Source: Candidatus Protochlamydia amoebophila UWE25 | GTDB taxonomy: Bacteria > Chlamydiota > Chlamydiia > Chlamydiales > Parachlamydiaceae | NCBI RefSeq assembly: GCF_000011565.2 | Contig: NC_005861.2 | Coordinates: forward strand, 186,001 to 250,000 | Direction of reading: 5' to 3' | Length of the DNA stretch: 64,000 nt | Part shown: positions 1-8,959 of the stretch, in pieces | Layout of the letters: every line of letters begins with the position of its first letter | How positions within the stretch are numbered: position 1 is the stretch's first letter | Notes under the pieces: model-generated | Seen by the model: the letters and a program-made list of their open reading frames with translations, nothing else | Told to the model about the DNA's origin: nothing | The model's database searches: none | Translations under genes and position numbers: made by a program

Positions 1-934
1 GCGTTAACCGGTAGCGTAATATAAGAGTTTCTAAATCGGATTGCGAAGCAAATTTTTGAAGAGAATCCTCTGAAAATTGGAGGTGATTCTGAACATTTTC
101 CCAATTGCTGTTTAGTGAAGCATCTAAAGCATTTGTGAAGTTTTCGAAAGCAATTGTGATTATTTTTCGCTGATCATCAGATAAAGAAATTTTTTTTAAA
201 CCATCCCAAAGGGGTTCTATTGTTTTCATTTGAAAAGTAAAATATTTTAAATAAGCAGCATTAAATTCATGAGGAATTATCTGCTTAGTAAAAAATAAGG
301 AAAAATGAAGAGCTGTAGCAAGACTTTGTCGCAGAATCGCCAATAAAGAAGCTAAATCAAGATTAGCAAAAAATTGATCTTTGAGCTCTTTATTAATCTG
401 ATTGAGTGCTAACACCCCTTTATTTTGAAGAATATGAATATCTATTGGAACTACTAAGCAGTCAGAAAGATTTTGTTCAACTTTTTGGATACGACAATCA
501 ATATCTTTTGCGGCTTCTAATTCTTTTAAACTTTGCCAAATGAGGTAGCGTCTTTCTCCTAATGAATTTGTATCATTTTGTGCGGATAATAGCTTCGCTT
601 GTCCTAAACGTGCAGCAGCTCGATTGAGAGTTACAGATCGTAAAAGTTGGGGAGAAGAAATTGAAGAAAGGGCAATTCGATTAAAAATTTTTAGGGCAGC
701 CTCCCACTCTTGCTGAAGAACTTTTACTGTTCCCCAGTTGTATAAAATAAGGGCTTGTTGCCAATCAGGTAAGCTTTGTGTGGAAAGCTTTTCATAAAGT
801 TGGCTTGCTTGCTTTAAATCGCGTGTTTCGGCAAATGCCTTTGCCTGGCTCCCCAATTGCGAAATGGATTCATTAGATTCCAATCCTTGAAAATATAAGA
901 ATCCCATATAAAGAAGAAAAATTCGTTTTTTCAT
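1..934 (-). CDS. TPR-like exported protein of a Bat-type cluster (3' end outside window)
   Basis: Reading from the ATG at 934 leftwards stays open for 311 codons to the window edge, so the C-terminus is missing. The first residues (MKKRIFLLYMGFLYFQG) form a short basic region and a hydrophobic core, a plausible signal peptide. The next 150 residues are helical and Ala/Gln/Leu rich, with tetratricopeptide-like spacing around LYEKL, ALILYNWGTVKVL and LNRAAARLGQAK. The ATG overlaps the stop of the upstream VWA gene as ATGA, so the two are probably translationally coupled. TPR proteins next to paired VWA membrane proteins are typical of Bat (aerotolerance-type) operons, where they are called BatC or BatE. 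That family role is poorly defined, and the BatC/E assignment here is inference from context. Confidence 0.72.
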   Translation of the reverse strand, partial: MKKRIFLLYMGFLYFQGLESNESISQLGSQAKAFAETRDLKQASQLYEKLSTQSLPDWQQALILYNWGTVKVLQQEWEAALKIFNRIALSSISSPQLLRSVTLNRAAARLGQAKLLSAQNDTNSLGERRYLIWQSLKELEAAKDIDCRIQKVEQNLSDCLVVPIDIHILQNKGVLALNQINKELKDQFFANLDLASLLAILRQSLATALHFSLFFTKQIIPHEFNAAYLKYFTFQMKTIEPLWDGLKKISLSDDQRKIITIAFENFTNALDASLNSNWENVQNHLQFSEDSLQKFASQSDLETLILRYRLT

Positions 935-2049
935 GGCCGCCGTGCATCAGGTAAAATTAAGTATAAAAGAAGAAGAAGAATACTTATTCCTAGAGGAATT
1001 TGATAATATAAATCTGATAGAAGTTCGTCTCGTTTTGCAAGACGAACTTTTCTTTCGAGAGATTGAGCCGGTTCGGTTTGTTTACGAACGGATTCGTTTA
1101 AAAGCTGTTTATTTAATTCTTCCGTTAAGTTTTTATTTGTCCAGGATTCAGCGAGATAGTATTTACCTTGATAGTGGGTAGCAAGTTGTTCTAACAAAAA
1201 GGGCTCTAATTTAGAATAAACAGGTTTACCTTCAAAAAGCACGTGCGGGATAAGTTGAGGTTGAGATGATCCCATGCCAACTGTCAAGAAATATAAATGA
1301 TCTTTAATTGAATCGGGAAAAATACTTAAGATATTTTGAATCGCTTTTTGCTTATATGGATCTTCTAATTTTTCAAATTGTTCATCACCTCCGTCACTAA
1401 ATAAAATCAATGTCAATAATTTTTCTTTTGGAAGTTCAAATAATTTTTTCTTGAGTAAAGTAAGAGCTGTTTCAAAGTTCGTTCCTTCTACATCTCCTTC
1501 ATTAATGGATAAGCCTTTAATCATCATCCGTGTAAATAAATAATCGTTTGTTGAAGGGACCATAGGAGTTAAAGTAGAGGTAAAAGCATAAAGGGATACC
1601 GTTTGTCCTGTTAATAAAGAAATAAGGTTATCCATGATATCTTTTACACGTTCTAATCGCGTTTCTCCATTTGGATTATCTTTTACATCCATCGAAGCTG
1701 AGGTGTCTACTAATAAAATAATTTCATGCGAATGAATTTGTTTAGCCAAATCAATCGTTTTTTGTGAAGGAATTCCTCCCGCAAAAGAGAGGTAGCGAAG
1801 GTTGCTTTGAGGATTCATTAAAGCTAAACAAGCAAATAGCCAACAAAGTAAGCAAATCATCATTTTGCAGAGATGGACAAATTTTGAACGAGGAATTAAC
1901 AAAGTTTTTAAGACTTTGTCAGAAGCAAACGCTATTGTTTGTTTTTGTCGATAGTAAAAGAGACAACCTTGCAAAAATAATAAAGGCAACAAAAATAACA
2001 TTAGAAAGCTTGCTTGGGGAAAAACAAAAAAGAGATTACGGATAGACAT
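931..2049 (-). CDS. BatB-like von Willebrand factor A membrane protein
   Basis: A 372-residue protein with two N-terminal hydrophobic segments (near residues 10-30 and 55-80), a central VWA domain and one hydrophobic C-terminal segment (YYQIPLGISILLLLLYLIL). The metal-dependent adhesion motif is intact as DTSASMD around residue 115, with further MIDAS-type Thr and Asp positions at GTNFETAL and FSDGGDE. This is the standard layout of BatA/BatB: a periplasmic VWA domain held by flanking helices. The reading frame can be extended to a GTG at 2067, but the ATG at 2049 is preceded at good distance by AAAGAGGTG and is preferred. It lies downstream of another VWA gene and overlaps the TPR gene by 4 bases. 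It probably acts in envelope integrity; the substrate is unknown. Confidence 0.8.
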   Translation of the reverse strand: MSIRNLFFVFPQASFLMLFLLPLLFLQGCLFYYRQKQTIAFASDKVLKTLLIPRSKFVHLCKMMICLLCWLFACLALMNPQSNLRYLSFAGGIPSQKTIDLAKQIHSHEIILLVDTSASMDVKDNPNGETRLERVKDIMDNLISLLTGQTVSLYAFTSTLTPMVPSTNDYLFTRMMIKGLSINEGDVEGTNFETALTLLKKKLFELPKEKLLTLILFSDGGDEQFEKLEDPYKQKAIQNILSIFPDSIKDHLYFLTVGMGSSQPQLIPHVLFEGKPVYSKLEPFLLEQLATHYQGKYYLAESWTNKNLTEELNKQLLNESVRKQTEPAQSLERKVRLAKRDELLSDLYYQIPLGISILLLLLYLILPDARRP

Positions 2050-2163
2050 CAACACCTCTTTCAACACAAATTTTGAATAAACACTGAAACTTTACAAAAT
2101 TTCGTTTTGAAATAAAAAAAAATGCCACATGATCTTCATTTTTTTTATTCAAAATTTGTATAT

Positions 2164-3252
2164 TCATGGAAATTTTCTCAACCAAGTACTCTCTAAAAAA
2201 ATAGCTAAGAACAAACAACTTAATCCAGCGGCAATGAAGTAAGGATAAAACGATACTCGATGTTTAATCACTGGGGAAGAGCTAAATGAATCCAGAGGTA
2301 GTGAACTTTTTTCTAATCGATCAATAGTATCAAATACACGTTTTAAGTCTTTCTCTTGATTGGCTAAATAAAGTTGACCTCCTGTTGATTCTGCTAAAGT
2401 CTCTATTTGTCGCCTATGGGGCGCAAATTGTGGGGAGGAAAACTTTGGATCTACATTAATAATATAAAGATGAATTCCTGCATTTTTAGCATAAGCAATG
2501 GCTTCATCAAGCTCAATTGTGCGTAATCGATTACCATAATCCAATCGATTAGGATCTTGGAACCCATCAGTTAAAACAACCATAATAGCATTTTTAATTT
2601 CGTAGGCAGGCTTACCCTTTTTTTGTAATTCTTGTGCAAAATGTTTTGTAGCAACAATTAAATGAGCTGTTTTATAAATCGCATAGCCCATTGCTGTTCC
2701 ATCTTCTTCCATGGAATTGATGGCCTTTAAATCATTTAATTGATTGATAAGTAGTTCATGATCTAGGGTCAGAGGAGATAAGATTTTAGGAACTCTAGCA
2801 AAAGCAACGAGTCCGATTAAATCTGAAGGACGATGTAAAATAAACTGACCAGCCATTACTTTAAGTAGATCAATTTTAGTAAAAGACCTTCCTCTTTCAA
2901 AAAAACTGTTTGAAGAAATTTTTTCGTTCATAGAACTAGATTGATCGACGATCAAATAAATCGCAATTCCTTCTGTAGGAATTGGTAAAGAGGGTTGTGC
3001 TAATGGATCGTTTTTAATAAATAAAAAATGAGGATCTATAAAAGCTATGCACCAAAAAAATAAGGTTAATTGATAAAGTCTGTAGGGTAAATGAGAGAAT
3101 TGGCGCCGTTTAGAAGAACGATCGATTGATTCTAAATCAGAAAATGCTAAAGAAGGAAGATAAGGAGTTTGCCATTTTTGCTGAAGCCAATATGCCATAA
3201 ACAGGAAAATTCCTAAGATAACTAAAGCTAGATAGTCAATCGTCAATGGCAA
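2164..3252 (-). CDS. BatA-like von Willebrand factor A membrane protein
   Basis: A 362-residue protein with hydrophobic segments near residues 5-25 and 60-80, a VWA domain and a C-terminal helix (FYPYFIAAGLSCLFLAIFLE). The MIDAS motif is DQSSSMN near residue 105, with the later TDGFQDP loop. The probable start is TTG at 3252, supported by AGGAGG five bases upstream; no ATG lies nearby. It is the first gene of the minus-strand cluster batA-batB-TPR, with a gap of about 115 bases before batB. In other phyla this cluster normally follows moxR and a DUF58 gene, but the next gene upstream here is an unrelated, oppositely directed HAD phosphatase. Function beyond envelope VWA adaptor is not established. 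Confidence 0.8.
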   Translation of the reverse strand: MPLTIDYLALVILGIFLFMAYWLQQKWQTPYLPSLAFSDLESIDRSSKRRQFSHLPYRLYQLTLFFWCIAFIDPHFLFIKNDPLAQPSLPIPTEGIAIYLIVDQSSSMNEKISSNSFFERGRSFTKIDLLKVMAGQFILHRPSDLIGLVAFARVPKILSPLTLDHELLINQLNDLKAINSMEEDGTAMGYAIYKTAHLIVATKHFAQELQKKGKPAYEIKNAIMVVLTDGFQDPNRLDYGNRLRTIELDEAIAYAKNAGIHLYIINVDPKFSSPQFAPHRRQIETLAESTGGQLYLANQEKDLKRVFDTIDRLEKSSLPLDSFSSSPVIKHRVSFYPYFIAAGLSCLFLAIFLESTWLRKFP

Positions 3253-3476
3253 AGATTCCTCCTTATTTTAAATTGTTTTTTTTATATCTGTTCTTTTTTC
3301 TCGAGTCTATTTGTTTTTTATATAAAGTATAAGAATAAGGAGCCATTCTTACAGTTTCTTTGCTTGAAATTCCAATTATAGTCAGACATACTACTTTTAT
3401 CACAGAAAGTAACGTGGAAAAAATTAAAGACAATTTCTGTGAGTTTATATTTTAAAACTTTCTTTTCTGGTTTTTC

Positions 3477-4094
3477 ATGATTCATCCTTCGGTAGTAGCA
3501 GCTTTTGATTTTGACAAAACATTGACAAATCGTGATTCATTGCTTCCTTTTCTTTATGAACAGACAGGTTTTTTTCAAGCTTCATGGAAAATAATTCAAT
3601 TAGCTCCCGTTTTCTTAAAATTTTTTTTTGGCAAACTTTCTAGACAAGAAATAAAAGAAAAAATTTTAACACAGTTTTTCAAAGGTATACCTATGCGACA
3701 GCTTAAGGCTGTTTGTAAACGTTATGCAGACAAAAAATTAGATGCTTATTTAAACGCTCAAGCTATTGAAAGGCTAAGATGGCATCAAAGGCAAGGCCAT
3801 CGTTGCATTCTTGTGAGCGCATCTATTGACCTTTATTTACGTCCTTGGGCAGAAAGATATGGGTTTGAAGAAATTCTTGCTTCGACATTAGAAGTAGATT
3901 CTAAAGGGAATGTGACAGGAAAATTAAAAGGAAAAAATTGTTGGGGAGTTGAAAAAACTAAACGTCTTACGAATTACCTTGGCCCTAAAGAAACTTATCA
4001 ACTTTATGCTTATGGGGATAGTCTAGGCGATCAAGAACTTTTAGCATTAGCCGATTACCCTTTTTATAGAAGCTTTAAAACTAAAATTTTTTAA
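3477..4094 (+). CDS. HAD-superfamily IB phosphatase
   Basis: A 205-residue HAD hydrolase of the SerB/PGP-like IB group. Motif I is DFDKTLT at about residues 11-17, giving the nucleophile and acid Asp pair. Motif II is the Ser in LVSAS near residue 114, and motif IV is GDSLGD near 180. The region between them is the short helical cap usual for subfamily IB. Members dephosphorylate small phospho-metabolites such as phosphoserine or phosphatidylglycerophosphate; the substrate cannot be read from the sequence. It is a single gene, divergent from the Bat cluster and convergent with the glycosidase gene. No strong ribosome binding site is visible before the ATG. Confidence 0.8.
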   Translation: MIHPSVVAAFDFDKTLTNRDSLLPFLYEQTGFFQASWKIIQLAPVFLKFFFGKLSRQEIKEKILTQFFKGIPMRQLKAVCKRYADKKLDAYLNAQAIERLRWHQRQGHRCILVSASIDLYLRPWAERYGFEEILASTLEVDSKGNVTGKLKGKNCWGVEKTKRLTNYLGPKETYQLYAYGDSLGDQELLALADYPFYRSFKTKIF

Positions 4095-4211
4095 TCTATT
4101 TTATCCGCAACCTGTACGATGTTTGTTTAAGTGAGTTGAGATCAAACAGAAGGTTTGGCCAATTGTTTGACAAAATAGCATTAATTTTCTTCACCCAATT
4201 GTTGTAGAAGT

Positions 4212-6854
4212 TTAGCATTGTTGTAAAAGTTTGGCGATAAGAGCTGTCCATCCTGTTTGGTGATTTGCTCCATGCCCTTCTCCTGTATCCCCATGGAAAA
4301 ATTCAAAAAAGAGAAAAAGATTCTGCCAATCCTCTTCGTGATTAAAGGGGCTATTTTTTTGGTAGATAGGTCGCGTTCCATCAGCACGTTTTAAAAATAA
4401 AGAGATAAGGCGATTAGAAAGTTGTTTAGAAATTTCTCCTAGGTTCATGAGATTTCCCGATCCAGTCGGAAATTCGACTTTAAGTGAATCTCCATAGTAG
4501 TGATAGAATTTTTGTAATGATTCAATTAAAAGATAATTAATAGGAAACCAGATGGGGCCTCTCCAGTTGGAGTTACCTCCGGCAATAAGGCGAAATTCTG
4601 CCTCTCCGGGATGATAACTAATAAAGTGTTCTTGATTCCAAATTTTTAATGAGTAGGGGTGCTTTTCATGATATTTAGAAAGAGAGCGAATCCCATATTC
4701 CGATAAAAACTCGTTTTCATCAAATAAATAGCCCAGAGTTTGAACAAGACGTTCTTTATCTAAAATAGATAAAAGGTGTCTCGCTCCTGTACTCGTTTCT
4801 TCTACTGAAGCTAGTGTACTTGTATAGTCCGGCCTTTCTTTCAAGAACCATTCTAATCGCTGTTTGTAAATGGGTAAAGCATCCAGAATTCGACGGTCAA
4901 TCGTTTCAACAGCTAAAATGGGTAATAAACCAACTAATGATCGAATACGCAAAGGAATGACATCATTACTTGTGTGAAGAGCATCATAGAAAAAACCATC
5001 TTCATTACACCATAGCGAATATCCCTTTTGCTCGGGTTTGATCATGGCACTGGCGATACGTAAGAAGTGTTCAAAAAACTTTGTGGCAGAATCTTGATAA
5101 ACGGGATTTGTTCTGGCCAGCTCGATAGAAATTTTCATCATTAAAATGCAGTAAAAACTCATCCAAGCTGTTCCATCCGCTTGATCAATGCGAGCATCAT
5201 TAAGAGGGGAGCTTCTGTCAAAAATACTGATGTTATCTAAACCTAGAAAGCCTCCTTGAAAAACATTATTTCCTTTTTCATCTTTTTGATTAACCCACCA
5301 GGTAAAATTAAGCAAAAGTTTATGAAAAATGGCTTCTAGAAAATTTCGATCAGGTTTTCCTGTTTGTTTCCCGTCAATTTTATAAATCCTCCAGGCTGCC
5401 CAAGCGAGAACGGGAGGATTGACATCGCTAAAGTTCCATTCGTAAGCGGGAAGTTGACCATTCGGATGCATATACCATTCTCTTGTCATAAGAATAAGCT
5501 GACGTTTGGCAAAGTCTGGATCAATCAATACCAGTGAGATACAATGAAATCCAAGATCCCAACTGGCATACCACGGATATTCCCATTTGTCGGGCATTGA
5601 AATAACATCAAAGTTGACAAGATGAATCCAACCTTGATTACGGTCATTTTGACGCTCCAGAGGAATTTGCTTATCTCCTCTTAACCATTGTTCAATATCA
5701 TAATAATAGAGTTGCTTGGACCATAAAAGTCCCGCAAAGGCCTGTCTTTGTAAATTTTTTGCATCTTTATCTAAGGCTTGATTTTGAACTTGTTCATAAA
5801 AAAGATCCGCTTCATGTTTTCTTAATGAAAAGATCTCATTAAATCCTTCAAATGGGTGTTTAAGGAAATTTTTACATAAACGGAGGTGAAAAATTTCTGT
5901 ATGTTTGGCAGGGAGGATCGATTTATATAATGCAGCGCCTTTGGAACCTTTTTTAGCAGGATTTACTGCTGTTTTGTCTTGATGGACTAAATAACGGTCA
6001 AAAGCATCTTTCACATAAGGTGTTGGATTGGGTTTTCCCATTAAACGTTCAAAGTTTGTATCATTTTCTGTGAAAATCCAATCGGGATTGTCTTGAGCAT
6101 AAAGATAATAGGTGCGTAAAGCAGGATGTTCGATTTTAATAAACGAACGATTGCCTTCTTGTTCTTGAAATAAAAAAGGCTTCGTCGGTATATCTTCCAT
6201 GGGACCTTCGGGGTATCCCCAACTCCACGTATTTCGAAACCAAACAGTCGGTAATAAGTAAAGAGGAGCAGCTTCAGACGCTTGATTAGTAATCGATAGA
6301 CGAATAAGAATATCTTCATGCCCTGCTTTTGCATATTCTATCTGGACATCGAAATAGCATTTATCTTGAAAGATGCCTGTATCGATTAGTTCATATTCGG
6401 GATCACGAGAAGAGCGCCTTTGATTTTCTTGAATAAGCTGTTCGTACGGGTAAGCTTGATGTGGATATTTATAGAGCATTTTCATATAACTATGAGTCGG
6501 AGTATTATCTAGGTAAAAATAATACTCTTTGACATCTTCACCATGATTGCCTTCTTGAGGATTTAAGCCAAAAAAACGTTCTTTAATAATCGGATCTTTT
6601 CCATTCCACAAAGCAACTGCAAAACAAACGTATTGATGCCGATCCGAAATTCCTCCAATTCCATCTTCATTCCAACGGTAGGCTCGCATTCTAGCATGGT
6701 CATGAGGGAAATAATTCCACGCATTTCCGGTTTCACTATAATCTTCACGCACAGTTCCCCAAGCACGATCACTTAAGTAAGGCCCCCATTTTTTCCAATT
6801 CGAATGACGTTGATGATGCTCTAGTAAACGTTGGTGTTCTGGAGATGAAGTCAT
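4212..6854 (-). CDS. GH63-like (MGH1-type) glycoside hydrolase / glucosidase
   Basis: About 880 residues, matching the large prokaryotic relatives of eukaryotic mannosyl-oligosaccharide glucosidase (GH63, an alpha/alpha-toroid of clan GH-G). An N-terminal beta-sandwich-like region (residues 1-350) precedes a helical catalytic region with family-typical stretches WEYPWYASWDLGFH, SPLNDARIDQADGTAWM and WRGPIWFPINYLL, and the end GEGHGANHQTGWTALIA. The acidic residues in YASWD and in the HGDTGEGHG loop are candidate catalytic acids. No signal peptide is seen, so it is probably cytosolic and acts on an alpha-glucoside. The frame extends to a TTG at 6869; the ATG at 6854 is chosen, but neither start has a clear ribosome binding site. 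The true substrate is unknown. Confidence 0.82.
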   Translation of the reverse strand: MTSSPEHQRLLEHHQRHSNWKKWGPYLSDRAWGTVREDYSETGNAWNYFPHDHARMRAYRWNEDGIGGISDRHQYVCFAVALWNGKDPIIKERFFGLNPQEGNHGEDVKEYYFYLDNTPTHSYMKMLYKYPHQAYPYEQLIQENQRRSSRDPEYELIDTGIFQDKCYFDVQIEYAKAGHEDILIRLSITNQASEAAPLYLLPTVWFRNTWSWGYPEGPMEDIPTKPFLFQEQEGNRSFIKIEHPALRTYYLYAQDNPDWIFTENDTNFERLMGKPNPTPYVKDAFDRYLVHQDKTAVNPAKKGSKGAALYKSILPAKHTEIFHLRLCKNFLKHPFEGFNEIFSLRKHEADLFYEQVQNQALDKDAKNLQRQAFAGLLWSKQLYYYDIEQWLRGDKQIPLERQNDRNQGWIHLVNFDVISMPDKWEYPWYASWDLGFHCISLVLIDPDFAKRQLILMTREWYMHPNGQLPAYEWNFSDVNPPVLAWAAWRIYKIDGKQTGKPDRNFLEAIFHKLLLNFTWWVNQKDEKGNNVFQGGFLGLDNISIFDRSSPLNDARIDQADGTAWMSFYCILMMKISIELARTNPVYQDSATKFFEHFLRIASAMIKPEQKGYSLWCNEDGFFYDALHTSNDVIPLRIRSLVGLLPILAVETIDRRILDALPIYKQRLEWFLKERPDYTSTLASVEETSTGARHLLSILDKERLVQTLGYLFDENEFLSEYGIRSLSKYHEKHPYSLKIWNQEHFISYHPGEAEFRLIAGGNSNWRGPIWFPINYLLIESLQKFYHYYGDSLKVEFPTGSGNLMNLGEISKQLSNRLISLFLKRADGTRPIYQKNSPFNHEEDWQNLFLFFEFFHGDTGEGHGANHQTGWTALIAKLLQQC

Positions 6855-7177
6855 AAATATCTGAAGCAAAAGCTTAATTTAAATTTAAATTTTTTTGAGT
6901 ACATATTGTCTTACTTGACTCATAACATTTATTGGAATTTATCAAATCAACATTGCGTAAATTATTTATTAAAAATTAATTTGTTTTTATTTTTTGACCA
7001 AATTTCTTCAAATTATTTTTTGAAATTCATAAAATTTTTAGAATTTTTTTAAGAATCATTTTTTTTAAAAAGGAAAATTTAAGTATTTTTAGTTTCAACT
7101 AACAACTGCCCAATCAATTAATTAGGTCTTAGAAAATATCGCTGCCATTTTTCTTTTAGTAGGAGGGAGTTGGGATT
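6855..7177. other. AT-rich intergenic region upstream of the glycosidase
   Basis: About 320 bases of very AT-rich sequence with runs of T and A. It should hold the promoter of the minus-strand glycosidase and that of anything reading rightwards. I see no convincing promoter pair, RNA gene or coding sequence. Confidence 0.5.
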
Positions 7178-7240
7178 ATGAATATCACGCTAACAAACAT
7201 ATTTGAAAGCACAGATAAAATTGAAATTAGGCGGCCGTAG
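7178..7240 (+). CDS. Possible 20-residue leader or mini-ORF
   Basis: A 20-codon ORF, ATG at 7178 to TAG at 7240, preceded by a strong AGGAGGG at 7161-7167 (spacing 10, slightly long). Good Shine-Dalgarno sequences are scarce in this AT-rich genome, so the pairing is noticeable. The peptide has no biased amino acid that would suggest attenuation. It sits 290 bases before rmlA and 6 bases before the next small ORF. It could be a degraded gene start. Confidence 0.25.
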   Translation: MNITLTNIFESTDKIEIRRP

Positions 7241-7246
7241 GTACAA

Positions 7247-7447
7247 ATGAAAAGCATATCCTGTCTCAAGTTTCTAATAGAAAATTTATTATTGGCATTG
7301 GCGGGAGGCTCTGCTTGCTATATTTGTGGGGTTTCTTATTTTATCAATCAATTTTTACGTTTATTTAGTCATAAAAATTTAATTTGCGATGAGTGTTATT
7401 TTTTTGAATCAGCCTTAAGCTTAAAATTCATGAATTTTCTACTCTAA
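7247..7447 (+). CDS. Possible small membrane protein, 66 residues
   Basis: A 66-codon ORF directly after the mini-ORF, with one hydrophobic stretch (LLLALAGGSACYICGVSYF) and several cysteines. I do not recognise it. There is no convincing ribosome binding site of its own and no family resemblance, so it may be a chance ORF or a remnant. The remaining bases up to rmlA (7448-7530) show nothing else apart from the rmlA binding site. Confidence 0.22.
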   Translation: MKSISCLKFLIENLLLALAGGSACYICGVSYFINQFLRLFSHKNLICDECYFFESALSLKFMNFLL

Positions 7448-7530
7448 AAATTCGGTACTGAATTAATATCGTCTGCAACAAAAAGCGCTCAATAGCATTC
7501 ACTATCGGTAGAAATTGTTAAGGGAGAAAT

Positions 7531-8418
7531 ATGAAAGGAATTGTTCTAGCCGGAGGAAGTGGCACAAGACTGCATCCATTAACATTGGGAGTGACTAAAC
7601 AGCTACTGCCAGTTTACAACAAACCGATGATTTATTATCCCCTTTCAGTTTTATTATTAGCCGAAATAAAAGATATCTTGATCATTTCCACTCCAGAAGA
7701 TATGCCTGTTTTTAAACGACTGCTTGGGGATGGATCTCACTTAGGTGTTCGTTTTACCTATGAGATGCAGCCAAAACCAAACGGTCTCGCCGAAGCTTTT
7801 ATTATTGGTAAAGATTTTATTGGAAAGGATTCTGTTTGTCTGGTGCTGGGAGATAATATTTTTTATGGGAGCCATTTGAGCAATCTTTTAAAAAGTGCCA
7901 AAGAGAAAAAAGAGGGGGCTACTTTATTTGGCTATGAGGTAAAAGATCCTGAAAGATATGGTGTCGTTGAATTTGATGGGCAGGGTAAAATTTTGTCGAT
8001 CGAAGAAAAGCCTAAAATTCCGAAATCTTCTATTGCTGTGACAGGTCTTTATTTTTATGATAATCAAGTCGTAGACATAGCTCATGGCTTAAAACCCTCT
8101 GCACGAGGAGAATTAGAAATCACAGATGTCAACCAAGAGTATTTAAATAGAGATCAAGCATGTGTTCATGTGATGGGAAGAGGATACACTTGGTTAGATG
8201 CAGGGACTTATGAAAGCCTTATGCAAGCAAGTCAGTTTGTTCAGGTGATTGAGCAAAGACAAGGACACTGCATTGCTTCTTTAGAAGAAATTGCTTACAA
8301 TCAAAAATTTATTTCTCAAGCCCAGTTAAAATTGTTGGGTGAAAAACTCGGGAAAAGCTTGTACGGACGTTATTTAATGGAAATTGCAGAAAAAGGACCT
8401 TACTATGGAAATCATTGA
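7531..8418 (+). CDS. rmlA: Glucose-1-phosphate thymidylyltransferase
   Basis: Converts glucose-1-phosphate and dTTP to dTDP-glucose, the first step of dTDP-L-rhamnose synthesis. It has 295 residues, the usual RmlA length. The nucleotide-binding signature [11 protein letters not shown] lies at residues 8-18 followed by [15 protein letters not shown]; the metal/sugar site LGDNIFYG is near 108, and VTGLYFYD and [10 protein letters not shown] match the family closely. The ATG is preceded by AAGGGAG. It is the first gene of an rmlA-C-D-B operon whose genes overlap or nearly touch. The product is cytosolic and is usually feedback-inhibited by dTDP-rhamnose at an allosteric site (family knowledge). 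Confidence 0.97.
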   Translation: MKGIVLAGGSGTRLHPLTLGVTKQLLPVYNKPMIYYPLSVLLLAEIKDILIISTPEDMPVFKRLLGDGSHLGVRFTYEMQPKPNGLAEAFIIGKDFIGKDSVCLVLGDNIFYGSHLSNLLKSAKEKKEGATLFGYEVKDPERYGVVEFDGQGKILSIEEKPKIPKSSIAVTGLYFYDNQVVDIAHGLKPSARGELEITDVNQEYLNRDQACVHVMGRGYTWLDAGTYESLMQASQFVQVIEQRQGHCIASLEEIAYNQKFISQAQLKLLGEKLGKSLYGRYLMEIAEKGPYYGNH

Positions 8419-8959
8419 TTTGCAACTTAAAGGGTTAAAATTGGTGAAGCCTAACGTATTTAAAGATAATAGAGGTTTTTTTCTAGAAAGTTTTCAGCAA
8501 CCCCTCTATCAAAAAATGGGGATTCAAGAGACTTTTTTACAAGATAATCATTCTTTTTCTCAAAAAGGGTGCATTCGTGGAATGCATTTCCAATCTTTTC
8601 CAGGTCAGGCAAAACTTGTGAGAGTGGCTGTGGGAAAAATTTATGATGTGGCTGTTGATATTCGTCCTGAATCTCCTACATTTGGACAGTGGGAAGGGAT
8701 TATTTTAGATGATAAAAAACACCATCAACTTTTTATTCCAGTGGGATTTGCGCATGGATTTTGCGTTTTGAGTCAAGAAGCCCATGTAATGTATAAAGTG
8801 AGCACTCCCTATGATCCTCTCTATGAAAAAGGTTTTCGTTGGAATGATTCACAATTAAATATTCAATGGCCTATAGAGCAACCAATAGTTTCTGAAAGAG
8901 ATAAACAATCTCCTTCCTTTCGTGAAAGCATGCTTCAATTAACTGAGATTAGAAAATGA
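8405..8959 (+). CDS. rmlC: dTDP-4-dehydrorhamnose 3,5-epimerase
   Basis: A 184-residue cupin enzyme that epimerises dTDP-4-keto-6-deoxyglucose at C3 and C5. Family signatures are visible: [10 protein letters not shown] near residue 20, the catalytic His region IRGMHFQ near 60, [18 protein letters not shown] and [14 protein letters not shown]. The frame is open further upstream inside rmlA, but the ATG at 8405 gives the normal N-terminus and lies behind AAGGA. It overlaps the end of rmlA by 14 bases and its own stop overlaps rmlD as ATGA, indicating tight coupling. Confidence 0.97.
   Translation: MEIIDLQLKGLKLVKPNVFKDNRGFFLESFQQPLYQKMGIQETFLQDNHSFSQKGCIRGMHFQSFPGQAKLVRVAVGKIYDVAVDIRPESPTFGQWEGIILDDKKHHQLFIPVGFAHGFCVLSQEAHVMYKVSTPYDPLYEKGFRWNDSQLNIQWPIEQPIVSERDKQSPSFRESMLQLTEIRK

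Noticed and set aside
6041-6334. Minus-strand 97-codon ORF inside the glycosidase gene
   Set aside because: It lies in an alternative frame of a well-supported gene and shows no protein family features.
7178-7240. Attenuation leader for the rml operon
   Set aside because: The peptide has no run of a relevant amino acid, no terminator follows, and the pathway product is a nucleotide sugar, not an amino acid.
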